Shown: piece by piece, positions 6,763 through 14,234 of the stretch
Position numbering within the stretch: the first letter of the stretch is position 1
Layout: every line of letters starts with the position of its first letter
Origin: a virus
IMG/VR virus record: IMGVR_UViG_3300048828_000140
Location: 1 to 25,038 of that record
DNA: 25,038 nt
Direction: 5' to 3' (one strand)
Notes under the pieces: generated by a model
The model's input: the letters and a program-made list of their open reading frames with translations, nothing else
Told to the model about the DNA's origin: nothing
The model's database searches: none
Program-made: the position numbers and the translations under genes

Positions 6763-9183
6763 ATGAACGGAGTTCAAACAAGAAACATTTTTGGTTTCCC
6801 TGATCAGTTGGAAAAGGATTCTATAAAAGAATCTAAAGAATACGGATTAAGAGTAGGTCAAGCGATAGAGTCGGAGTGGTTTAAAAAAGAAAGTGGGACA
6901 TCTCGCTTTTTTAGTAACAGAGATACATACCATAAACTAAGAACTTATGCTATGGGCGAACAGTCTGTGCAGAAGTATAAGAATGAATTAGCTATTAATG
7001 GAGATATATCTTATTTAAATTTAGATTGGACTCCTGTACCTATCATTCCTAAGTTTGTAGATATAGTTGTTAATGGGATGCAGCATAGAATGTATGACAT
7101 TTTTGCAGAAGCTGTTGATCCTATTAGCTCTAATAAGAAGCAAATGTATAAACTGAAGATTCAGTCAGAGATGAGAAACAAAGAAAACTTATCTGAAATG
7201 ACTGAGATGATCGGCATGGATATGTTTGATCAAGATCCATCTACATTACCACAGTCAAAAGATGAGCTCGAACTTCAAATGCAAATGGAGTACAAGGATG
7301 ATATTGAAATAGCTCAGGAGAAAAGTATTGAGAACGTTTTAAAAATAAACGATTACGACAGTGTAAAGACCAGGCTTAGTGAGGATCAAACCGTTATAGG
7401 TATATCCGCTGTTAAGCATAGCTATAATAATCATGATGGCATTAAGATTGATTATGTTGATCCTGCTAACTTAATATGGAGTCCGACTGAAGATCCTAAC
7501 TTTAATGACTGTTACTACTTTGGGGAAGTTAAGAATGTAAATGTTACAGAGTTAAAAAAGATAGACCCAAGTCTTTCACAGGAAGACCTTAAGGATATAT
7601 CTAAACTATCATCTAAGTTTGACTCTTACCAAGGGGTTAGAGGAGGTAATCAATCTGATAATCTTGATAAGAATACAGCTACACTTCTCTATTTCTGCTA
7701 TAAGACAGATAAAAATATAGTATATAAAAAGAAAAAGACTCCACAGGGTGGTGATAAAGTGTTAAAGAAAGACGATGGATTCAACCCACCTAAAAGCGAA
7801 GCAGCAAGATTTGAAAAACTTTCTAAAAGAATTGACGTATGGTACGAAGGTGTTCTTGTTCTAGGAACAAATCATCTATTGAAATGGGAACTAATGAAGA
7901 ACATGGTTCGTCCAAAGTCTGCAATCTCAGTTGCAAAGCCACCATTTATTGTCAGTGCGCCAAAAATGTACAGAGGTCAAATAGATTCTCTTGTAAAAAG
8001 AATGATTCCTTTTGCGGATCAGATTCAATTAACCCACCTCAAGCTTCAACAGGTAACATCGAAAATGATTCCTGATGGAGTATATATGGATATAGATGGA
8101 CTTAGTTCTATCAACATGGGTAATGGCGGTTCGTACACGCCTCAGGAGGCTCTTAACTTATACTTTCAAACAGGTTCTGTTATTGGTAGATCTCTATCAG
8201 AAGAAGGAGAGTTTAATAATGGCAAGGTTCCTATTCAGGAGCTTACATCTTCTGGTGCAAACGCTAAGATATCTTCTCTTATAAGTATATACAATTATAA
8301 CATGGGTATGCTTAGGTCTGTAACAGGACTTAATGAAGCTAGGGATGGGTCGATGCCTGATTCTAATTCATTAGTAGGTCTTCAAAAGTTAGCAGCGTTA
8401 AATTCAAACACAGCAACAAGACACATACTAATGTCTATTCTTGAGTTGACTAGAAGATTAGCAGAGTCTGTAACATACAGGATGTCTGATGTATTAGAAT
8501 ACTCACCTATGAAAGAGAGCTTTATACAAGCGATAGGTAAGTACAGCATGGATATAATTGATGAGATAAAAGATTTACATCTTCATGACTTCGGTATATA
8601 CGTTGAATTACATCCTGATGAAGAACAAAAGTCTGCGCTTGATCAGCAGATACAAGTTTCACTACAGCAAGGTAAGATAGATATTGATGACGTTATAGAT
8701 ATTCAATCTGTAAGAAATATAAAAGTAGCTTCTCAATTATTAAAGGTTAGAAAAAAACGTAGAGAAAAAGATGCTCAAGAAAGACAACAGAAAAACATAG
8801 AGCAGCAATCTCAAGCTAATCAAAGAGCAGCAATATCTGCGGAAGAAGTTAAACAACAAACATCTATGGCGCAGAAACAAGCTGAGATGGAAATTTTACA
8901 AATGAAATCTCAATTAAAGATCCAGGAGATGGAGAAAGAATTTGAGTTAAAAAGGATATTGATTTCAGAGCAAAAAGGTATGGATGCTGAGATAGTTGGA
9001 GCTAAAGGTTCTACTCAACTTGCTAAAGAAAAATACAAAGAAGACAGAAAAGACAAGAGAACCGCTAAGCAAGCATCTCAACAATCTAAACTAATACAAC
9101 AGAGAAAGCAAGACTTAGATCCGATAGATTTTGATGGTCAAGATTTGTTAAGCTCTGATTATAAAGGTATTACGGGTATCTAA
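6763..9183 (+). CDS. Portal protein (806 aa)
   Basis: Forms the dodecameric ring at one capsid vertex through which DNA enters and leaves. It follows the large terminase directly and precedes scaffold and capsid genes, the standard order. The N-terminal part has FFSNRDTYHKLRTYAMGEQS and LDWTPVPIIPKFVDIVVNGM, which I associate with portals of flavobacterial phages. The middle has the wing/stem-like region, including VDPANLIWSPTEDP and RPKSAISVAKPPFIVSAP. The last 130 or so residues (about 660-790) are a Gln/Lys/Glu-rich coiled coil (ERQQKNIEQQSQANQRAAI and following), unusually long and likely pointing into the capsid or serving as a docking barrel. The 806-residue length is large but in line with big-genome podoviruses of Bacteroidota. 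The final residues lead into an AT-rich 39-base gap. Confidence 0.88.
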   Translation: MNGVQTRNIFGFPDQLEKDSIKESKEYGLRVGQAIESEWFKKESGTSRFFSNRDTYHKLRTYAMGEQSVQKYKNELAINGDISYLNLDWTPVPIIPKFVDIVVNGMQHRMYDIFAEAVDPISSNKKQMYKLKIQSEMRNKENLSEMTEMIGMDMFDQDPSTLPQSKDELELQMQMEYKDDIEIAQEKSIENVLKINDYDSVKTRLSEDQTVIGISAVKHSYNNHDGIKIDYVDPANLIWSPTEDPNFNDCYYFGEVKNVNVTELKKIDPSLSQEDLKDISKLSSKFDSYQGVRGGNQSDNLDKNTATLLYFCYKTDKNIVYKKKKTPQGGDKVLKKDDGFNPPKSEAARFEKLSKRIDVWYEGVLVLGTNHLLKWELMKNMVRPKSAISVAKPPFIVSAPKMYRGQIDSLVKRMIPFADQIQLTHLKLQQVTSKMIPDGVYMDIDGLSSINMGNGGSYTPQEALNLYFQTGSVIGRSLSEEGEFNNGKVPIQELTSSGANAKISSLISIYNYNMGMLRSVTGLNEARDGSMPDSNSLVGLQKLAALNSNTATRHILMSILELTRRLAESVTYRMSDVLEYSPMKESFIQAIGKYSMDIIDEIKDLHLHDFGIYVELHPDEEQKSALDQQIQVSLQQGKIDIDDVIDIQSVRNIKVASQLLKVRKKRREKDAQERQQKNIEQQSQANQRAAISAEEVKQQTSMAQKQAEMEILQMKSQLKIQEMEKEFELKRILISEQKGMDAEIVGAKGSTQLAKEKYKEDRKDKRTAKQASQQSKLIQQRKQDLDPIDFDGQDLLSSDYKGITGI

Positions 9184-9191
9184 TAATGTTG

Positions 9192-9199
9192 TAATTTTG
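9192..9199 (+). promoter_or_regulatory. Bacteroidota-type -7 promoter box
   Basis: TAATTTTG fits the TAnnTTTG -7 consensus used by the primary sigma factor of Bacteroidota. It lies in the 39-base gap before the scaffold-like gene, 23 bases ahead of its ATG. No convincing TTTG -33 element is seen at the expected distance, so the call depends on the -7 box and position. It could give extra transcription of the scaffold and capsid genes. Confidence 0.4.
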
Positions 9200-9208
9200 T
9201 AATAAATT

Positions 9209-9224
9209 TAATTAAATATAAAAT
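9209..9224 (+). promoter_or_regulatory. Shared A/T-rich leader motif, copy 1
   Basis: The 16-mer TAATTAAATATAAAAT runs into the ATG at 9223. The identical 16-mer is at 18434-18449, just before the glycosyltransferase gene, and shorter versions are before 3421 and 11854. It may be a translation enhancer (adenines replacing Shine-Dalgarno) or part of a phage promoter. Identity of the two copies is seen; function is inference. Confidence 0.4.
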
Positions 9225-10416
9225 GGAAAATGATTTTAAGGTTTTCGCTTTAGATGATGATGGCAATAGAATAGAGCCACAGCAACCTGATCAAGAAACC
9301 AATGTTGAACAAGAGGCACCTTCAGAAGTAGAACCTAAACAAAACGAAACAGTAGATGAATTACCAGAGCAAGAAAGGCAAGAGCAAGATCAAGAGCAAG
9401 GAAGTTTGCAAGAGCAAGCCCAAGTCCAAGACGAGCAAGAGCAAGTATTAGAAACAGAAACTCTTGAAGAAGAAAAGTCTGAGCCAGCTTACGATGATAA
9501 TTGGTTTAAACAAAAACTAAAAGATAGATATGAAGTAGAGTTAAACTCTATGGATGATCTAAAAAATGTTCTTTCAAATAACGAAAAACAAGAAATCCCT
9601 GAAGAGGTTAGTAAGTACTTGGATTACAAGAAAGAGACCGGCAGGTCTTTTAGAGATTTCCAGGAACTTCAAAAGGATTGGTCCGAAGTAGAAGACACTC
9701 AGGTGTTAAAGAAATTTTTACAAGAGACTAAACCACACCTGGACAAGGAGGATATAGAGCATATCATTAGCGAAGATTATTCATATGATGAAGAATTAGA
9801 TGAAGACAAAACAATCCGAGCTAAGAAGATTGCTTATAAAGAAGCATTGTATGAAGCGAGAAATCACTTTAACAGTTTAAAAGAAAAGTATAAAGCGCCA
9901 CTAGGGTCTAGTGATGTTGACGTTCCGGAAAACTATAAAGAGGCATTTAGCTTTTATAATGAATATAGAGATCAAACTGAAAAACAAACCGAGCTACAAA
10001 AAGAACGCTCTACTGTTTTTGATCAGAAGACAAGTAAACTTTTCAATGACGAGTTCAAAGGTTTTGAATTTAACGTTGGAGAAAAGAAGTCGTTTGTCAA
10101 ACCATCTGATATCGAAAAAACAATAGATGCACAAAAGGATATCACCAAGTTTGTAAGTTCTCACTTAGATGAGAATGGATATCTTAGTGATGCCTCTTCT
10201 TACCACAAGGCACTGTACTCTGCCATGAACCCTGATCGTATTGCAAAGTATTTTTACGAGCAAGGGAGGGCAGATGCTACTGGAAACATTGTCAAAGAAA
10301 CTAAAAACATTGACATGAACGTCCGAGAAAATGCAGTAACAGAAGTAGGAGGAACTAAGTTCCGTGTAGTGGATAACAATGATCAGTTTGAGTTTAAGAT
10401 TAAAAAACGAAACTAA
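9223..10416 (+). CDS. Putative scaffolding protein (397 aa)
   Basis: An acidic, mostly helical protein between portal and major capsid genes, the usual place for the internal scaffold that shapes the prohead. Residues about 15-90 are Glu/Gln-dominated low-complexity sequence (for example QERQEQDQEQG), followed by helical segments such as YDDNWFKQKLKDRYEVELNS and FLQETKPHLDKEDIEHIISE. The end, GGTKFRVVDNNDQFEFKIKK, is basic and more compact, as expected for the capsid-binding end of scaffolds. No protease motif (Ser-His-Asp) is apparent, so cleavage-driven maturation is not indicated. Alternative: a head-core or internal head protein. The assignment rests on position, charge and helicity. Confidence 0.62.
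   Translation: MENDFKVFALDDDGNRIEPQQPDQETNVEQEAPSEVEPKQNETVDELPEQERQEQDQEQGSLQEQAQVQDEQEQVLETETLEEEKSEPAYDDNWFKQKLKDRYEVELNSMDDLKNVLSNNEKQEIPEEVSKYLDYKKETGRSFRDFQELQKDWSEVEDTQVLKKFLQETKPHLDKEDIEHIISEDYSYDEELDEDKTIRAKKIAYKEALYEARNHFNSLKEKYKAPLGSSDVDVPENYKEAFSFYNEYRDQTEKQTELQKERSTVFDQKTSKLFNDEFKGFEFNVGEKKSFVKPSDIEKTIDAQKDITKFVSSHLDENGYLSDASSYHKALYSAMNPDRIAKYFYEQGRADATGNIVKETKNIDMNVRENAVTEVGGTKFRVVDNNDQFEFKIKKRN
9365..9446 (+). repeat. Degenerate CAAGAGCAAGA-type tandem repeat within the scaffold gene
   Basis: GAGCAAG recurs about six times at irregular 6-12-base steps, interspersed with related CAAG words. It encodes a Gln/Glu-alternating stretch. The repeat stays in frame, so slippage would change only the length of the acidic linker. 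Confidence 0.7.
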
Positions 10417-10437
10417 AACTTTTAAAACTATTTACAC

Positions 10438-11775
10438 ATGTCTGTAACTATTTCAGGAGTACAAGGTGCATTAACACCAGCTCCGTCGAAAGCAACGCTT
10501 TCAAACAACTACTTAGGTTCAAGCATTGAGTTTACTTCTCAATACTTACCTGATGTTTATGAACAAGAATTTGAAAAATACGGAAACCGTTCTGTATCTT
10601 CTTTCTTACGTATGGTAGGCGCTGAGATGCCTTTCGCATCTGACGTTATCCAATGGTCTGAGCAAGGACGTTTACATTTAGCTGTAACTGGGGCAACTCG
10701 TTCTGCTGATGTAATCACTTCAAATGGTCACCCTTTCCGTGTAGGGCAAACTGTAATTGTTTCTGATGGTACTGACCAGGAGAAAGCAATTATTACTGCT
10801 ACTACTACTAACACGTTTACTGTTAAGTCTTACGAGAACGCTAACTTAGCTGCTGCAATTGCAACAACTGGATTAAAAGTATTTGCATTTGGTTCTGAAT
10901 TTAAAAAAGGAACTAACGGAATGAGCGGTAGCTTAGAGGCTGCTAAAGACATCCAAACAAATAACCCTATTATCATCAAAGATAAATATGAGGTTAATGG
11001 TTCTGACATGGCTCAGATCGGATGGATTGAAGTTACAACTGAGAACGGAGCTTCTGGATACTTATGGTACTTGAAGTCTGAGCACGAAACTCGTCAGCGT
11101 TTTGAGGATTATTTAGAGCTTTCTTTAATCGAAGGTCGTCCTGCTGCAAATGGATCAGGTGCTGCTGGTGAAGGATACAAAGGAACTAAAGGTTTATTCT
11201 ACGAAGTAGAAAACCGTGGTAACATTGCAACTGGATCTATCGCTGCTCGTACTGATATCGAAGAGTTAATCAAAGTATTAGACAAAGAAGGAGCTATTCA
11301 AGAGAACGTTATGTTTGTTAACCGTACTAAATCTTTCGAGATTGATACTGTATTAGCTGCACAAAACAACTCTGGAGCTTCAACCGCATCTTACGGATTA
11401 TTTGATAACGATGAGTCAATGGCATTAAGCTTAGGATTTTCTGGTTTCAACTTAGGATATGACTTCTATAAGACTGACTGGAAATACTTAAACGATGCTA
11501 CAACTGGAGCGTTAACTTCTGCTGTTGATGGTGTAATTGTACCAGCTGGTACTACTACTATCTACGATCAAGTACTTGGTAAAAATGCAACACGTCCATT
11601 CTTACACGTGAAGTATCGCAAGTCAGAAGCGGAAGATCGTAAGTATAAGTCTTGGGTAGTTGGATCTGCAGGAGGAGCTGGAATGTCTAGCGACTTAGAT
11701 GCAATGCAAGTACATATGTTATCTGAGCGTGCACTATGTGTACACGGAGCTAACAACTTCATCTTATTGAAGTAA
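10438..11775 (+). CDS. Major capsid protein, HK97-type (445 aa)
   Basis: Main shell protein. Evidence: position after the scaffold-like gene, length, a start of the form YLGSSIEFTSQYLPDVYEQ leading into EKYGNRSVSSFLRMVGAEMP and VIQWSEQGRLH, which I associate with Bacteroidota podovirus capsid proteins, and a strong terminator directly after. Residues about 85-145 form a small beta-rich insert (GHPFRVGQTVIVSDG, then KAIITATTTNTFTVKSYE). The C-terminal part, with YRKSEAEDRKYKSWVVGSAG, is likely the P/A-domain return. No N-terminal propeptide is evident. All 15 Arg codons are CGT (14) or CGC (1), while neighbours mostly use AGA/AGG, and Leu is mostly TTA: a sign of strong translational selection in a very highly expressed gene. 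The leader before the ATG lacks a Shine-Dalgarno motif. Confidence 0.9.
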   Translation: MSVTISGVQGALTPAPSKATLSNNYLGSSIEFTSQYLPDVYEQEFEKYGNRSVSSFLRMVGAEMPFASDVIQWSEQGRLHLAVTGATRSADVITSNGHPFRVGQTVIVSDGTDQEKAIITATTTNTFTVKSYENANLAAAIATTGLKVFAFGSEFKKGTNGMSGSLEAAKDIQTNNPIIIKDKYEVNGSDMAQIGWIEVTTENGASGYLWYLKSEHETRQRFEDYLELSLIEGRPAANGSGAAGEGYKGTKGLFYEVENRGNIATGSIAARTDIEELIKVLDKEGAIQENVMFVNRTKSFEIDTVLAAQNNSGASTASYGLFDNDESMALSLGFSGFNLGYDFYKTDWKYLNDATTGALTSAVDGVIVPAGTTTIYDQVLGKNATRPFLHVKYRKSEAEDRKYKSWVVGSAGGAGMSSDLDAMQVHMLSERALCVHGANNFILLK

Positions 11776-11786
11776 TAATTTTACCT

Positions 11787-11829
11787 GATAGGACAAGGGG
11801 GCTTCGGCCCTCTTTCCCCTATCTTTTTT
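11787..11829 (+). terminator. Strong intrinsic terminator after the capsid gene
   Basis: A two-part stem. The outer GATAGG (11787-11792) pairs with CCTATC (11818-11823). The inner AAGGGGGC pairs with GCCCTCTT and closes on a TTCG tetraloop (11803-11806) flanked by C and G, the extra-stable cUUCGg loop. TTTTTT follows at 11824. It should end or reduce transcription after the capsid gene and protect the 3' end of its mRNA. Confidence 0.92.
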
Positions 11830-11835
11830 ACATTA

Positions 11836-11853
11836 TAATTAAATAATAATACA
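11836..11853 (+). promoter_or_regulatory. A/T-rich leader before the head-associated gene
   Basis: TAATTAAATAATAATACA leads into the ATG at 11854. It shares the TAATTAAATA core with the leaders at 9209 and 18434. No Shine-Dalgarno motif is present. Because a strong terminator lies just upstream, either read-through or initiation in this stretch must feed the next gene. Confidence 0.35.
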
Positions 11854-12612
11854 ATGCCTAGAAAAAAAACAACAACCACTCCAGAGTGGGAAGTACGTGA
11901 CAGAATTTACATTCTTAAAGGAGGAGCTACTCCAGTAAATTATATATTAAGATCACGACATCACTTAAACAAACCTTTACAATATTTTGACGGGACAATG
12001 AATAGGTCTCTTAGATATGCGTCTAATCAAACTTCATTGTTTGAAGACGAACAGATTGGAGATGTTACATTACCTGCTATCATATTTAAAGACGGTAAAT
12101 TAATAGTACCAAAAGAAAATATCCTACTTCAGAAACTACTAAGCATATATCATCCTGACAGTGGTAGTGTATTCTTTGAGTTCAATGCTAATGAAGCTGC
12201 AAAAGAAGAAGTTGAAAATGTAGAGCAAGAACTAGAGGCTATGAACTTAGCCAAGGATATGTCTATTGAAGATCTTGAAGCTATCGCAAGAGTATGCTTA
12301 ACAGGAAGAGTATCTGACATGGCATCAAACGAGATTCGTAGAGATATGTTAATCTATGCTAGAAGAAATCCAGAAGAGTTCATTTCTCTAACAAAGGATG
12401 AAAACATTAACCTAAGAAATGTAGCTGTAAGAGCTGTTGAAATGGGAATTATTTTTATAGGTGATGATCAAAGAACAGTTAGCTGGAATGATAAGAAGAA
12501 AACTAAAATCATTACAGTTCCTTATGGTGAAAATGTATACAGTGCATTAGCTGTTTACTTCAAAACAGACGAAGGACTAGATACATTGCAAGGTATATCT
12601 AATCAGCTATAG
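11854..12612 (+). CDS. Head-associated structural protein candidate, function unknown (252 aa)
   Basis: I do not recognise a named family. The N-terminus MPRKKTTTTPEWEVRDRIYI has a basic start, then a beta-strand-rich part (YILKGGATPVNYILRSRHHL, TLPAIIFKDGKLIVP). A central acidic helix (NEAAKEEVENVEQELEAMNL) is followed by a mostly helical part (MSIEDLEAIARVCLTGRVSD, EIRRDMLIYARRNPEEFISL), a short beta segment (GIIFIGDDQRTVSWND) and a helical end. It stands alone between two strong terminators, directly after the capsid gene. This suggests high or separately tuned expression and a role in the head (decoration, vertex or completion). Such a gene after the capsid gene is common in Bacteroidota phages. 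Function remains inference. Confidence 0.6.
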   Translation: MPRKKTTTTPEWEVRDRIYILKGGATPVNYILRSRHHLNKPLQYFDGTMNRSLRYASNQTSLFEDEQIGDVTLPAIIFKDGKLIVPKENILLQKLLSIYHPDSGSVFFEFNANEAAKEEVENVEQELEAMNLAKDMSIEDLEAIARVCLTGRVSDMASNEIRRDMLIYARRNPEEFISLTKDENINLRNVAVRAVEMGIIFIGDDQRTVSWNDKKKTKIITVPYGENVYSALAVYFKTDEGLDTLQGISNQL

Positions 12613-12639
12613 TAATTCCACCTTAACTATGGTTGTCAT

Positions 12640-12669
12640 AAGGGGGTCTCAAAAATGGGACCCCTTTTT
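12640..12669 (+). terminator. Strong intrinsic terminator before the connector genes
   Basis: AAGGGGGTCTC (12640-12650) pairs with GGGACCCCTTT (12657-12667) around an AAAAAT loop: an 11-bp stem with two G-T wobbles. The T-run at 12665-12669 is partly inside the stem. It separates the head-associated gene from the next transcript. Confidence 0.9.
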
Positions 12670-12675
12670 ATTTTG

Positions 12676-12683
12676 TATATTTG
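12676..12683 (+). promoter_or_regulatory. Bacteroidota-type -7 promoter box, almost abutting the start codon
   Basis: TATATTTG matches TAnnTTTG exactly and starts only 7 bases after the terminator T-run. The ATG at 12688 is 4 bases beyond the box, so a start site at the usual spacing would fall at or within the start codon, giving a leaderless or near-leaderless mRNA. A -33 TTTG is not evident; that position lies in the terminator stem. Confidence 0.55.
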
Positions 12684-12687
12684 TTTC

Positions 12688-13377
12688 ATGATTAACCACG
12701 TAAGAAATACAGTCTTAACTATTCTCAATAAAGAGAACAGAGGATTCCTAACACCGGCTCAGTTTAATAGCTATGCCAAATACGCACAGCAGCTAATCTT
12801 TGATGACTACTTTAATGAGTTTGAAAAATATCAAACACTAGACAATAATAGAAGAGTACATAGTGGCACAGGTGACATCAAGGGGAGACTAATGCAGAAG
12901 ATAGAGAAATTTATAAAGACATCTACCGTATCAGAGGAGTATGGGTATTACTCTCAGCCTTCTGATTTATATAAAATTCAAAGAATAACATATTCAGGTA
13001 AAAACGTAGAACATGTAACGCCTTTAAAAAAGGTTTATTTAGATCTCTCAAATATAGCTGGACCTAGTGAAGAGTATCCTTCGTACTGTATGGAGGAATC
13101 TAATATATACTTATACCCTTCATCTCTTGATGATGATATAAAGTTAATGTATGTAAGGAAACCTTTAGATCCAAAGTGGACATATCAAACGATAGGAGAA
13201 AACCCTATTTACAATCCATCAGCTTCAGATCACCAAGACTTTGAGTTATTTGCAGATGATGAATCAAGATTAATCACAGAAATCCTTAAGCTTACAGGTC
13301 TCACAATTAGAGAACCACAGATTGTTCAGGCAGGTACTGGACTAGAGCAGCAGGAAGAACAAAGAGATAATGTATAA
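12688..13377 (+). CDS. Head-tail connector / ring protein candidate (229 aa)
   Basis: Probably one of the proteins joining the portal to the short tail. An in-frame ATG at 12655 lies inside the terminator stem and upstream of the promoter box, so I take the start at 12688 (MINHVRNTVLTILNKENRGF). The N-terminal half is helical (FLTPAQFNSYAKYAQQLIFD, DIKGRLMQKIEKFI). The middle is beta-rich with SQPSDLYKIQRITYSGKNVE and ESNIYLYPSSLDDDIKLMYV, the pattern of phage adaptor/tail-tubular-A-type proteins. The end has HQDFELFADDESRLITEILK and a Gln/Glu-rich tail. It overlaps the next gene by one base (TAATG). Placement between head and nozzle genes supports a ring role; the exact equivalent (T7 gp11 or a crAss-like ring protein) is uncertain. 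Confidence 0.6.
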   Translation: MINHVRNTVLTILNKENRGFLTPAQFNSYAKYAQQLIFDDYFNEFEKYQTLDNNRRVHSGTGDIKGRLMQKIEKFIKTSTVSEEYGYYSQPSDLYKIQRITYSGKNVEHVTPLKKVYLDLSNIAGPSEEYPSYCMEESNIYLYPSSLDDDIKLMYVRKPLDPKWTYQTIGENPIYNPSASDHQDFELFADDESRLITEILKLTGLTIREPQIVQAGTGLEQQEEQRDNV

Positions 13378-14234
13378 TGGCACTAACAGATCAGCAATAT
13401 TACAACGATAGTAGCAACTGGGGAAATAATCAGTTTGTTTTAATTAAAGATGTCATAAACAACTTCATGGCGTTTTATGTTGGAGAAAGTAAAGTTATAG
13501 ATAATGTGTCTAGATATGACGTATTATTTCACGCGAAGAGAGGTCTTCAGGAATTACATTACGACGCACTAAGAGATATAAGAGCACTAGAACTAGACCT
13601 TCCAGATGACCTTCAATTAGAACTTCCTAAGGATTTTGTAAGATTAGTTAGACTGTCCTGGGTAGACGATAGAGGTAGGTTGCATCAAATGATGGTAGAT
13701 AACGACACAGCTATGCCTACTGCCTACTTACAGGATAATAATTTCGATATAATTTTTGATTCAAACGGAAATGCAACAGAGGGTACTTCTGTTGTTGACA
13801 ATAAAAGATCTCAAATAAGCGACAATGAAACCGGAACTCACAAATCTTTATCAGATGAAATGTTTGGTGGTAGATTTGGAATGCTTACCAATAAGTCTAA
13901 CGTCAATGGAATGTATAACATTGACAAAAGGTTGGGTGTGCTAAGATTAAGCACAGAAGTAAAAGGTAAAACTATTGTGATTGAATACATAACTGATGGA
14001 CTAGAAGGTCTTGAAGAAAATGAAATCAAGATTAACAAAATGGCTGAAGATTTTTTATATAAATACATTGCTCATCAAATTGTTTCACATAAATTTGGAG
14101 TTCAAGAATACATTGTTAGAAGATTAAAGAATGACGCTTTTGCATCAATGAAAAATATGAAGATTAGAATGATGGATATTCATCCTTTAGATTTAGCACA
14201 AGCATTGAACGGAAGAAACAAGTGGATTAAGTAA
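13377..14234 (+). CDS. Second connector / ring protein candidate (285 aa)
   Basis: The protein begins MALTDQQYYNDSSNWGNNQF and continues with a helical VIDNVSRYDVLFHAKRGLQE and HYDALRDIRALELDLPDDLQ. The order resembles the N-terminal helical bundle of T7 gp11/ring-type adaptors, followed by a beta-part (LELPKDFVRLVRLSWVDDRG; GVLRLSTEVKGKTIVIEYIT) and a C-terminal helical region (NKMAEDFLYKYIAHQIVSHK). It is coupled on both sides by TAATG-type one-base overlaps: to the ring candidate before and the nozzle protein after. This supports fixed stoichiometry in one assembly. The assignment is by position and fold pattern, not by a defining motif. Confidence 0.6.
   Translation: MALTDQQYYNDSSNWGNNQFVLIKDVINNFMAFYVGESKVIDNVSRYDVLFHAKRGLQELHYDALRDIRALELDLPDDLQLELPKDFVRLVRLSWVDDRGRLHQMMVDNDTAMPTAYLQDNNFDIIFDSNGNATEGTSVVDNKRSQISDNETGTHKSLSDEMFGGRFGMLTNKSNVNGMYNIDKRLGVLRLSTEVKGKTIVIEYITDGLEGLEENEIKINKMAEDFLYKYIAHQIVSHKFGVQEYIVRRLKNDAFASMKNMKIRMMDIHPLDLAQALNGRNKWIK

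Noticed and set aside
6763-11775. Head maturation protease between portal and capsid genes
   Set aside because: No gene of suitable size or Ser/His catalytic pattern lies here; the only gene in the interval is an acidic helical scaffold-like protein.
12655-12687. Upstream ATG at 12655 as the start of the first connector gene
   Set aside because: It lies inside a strong terminator stem and upstream of the promoter box; the ATG at 12688 fits both.
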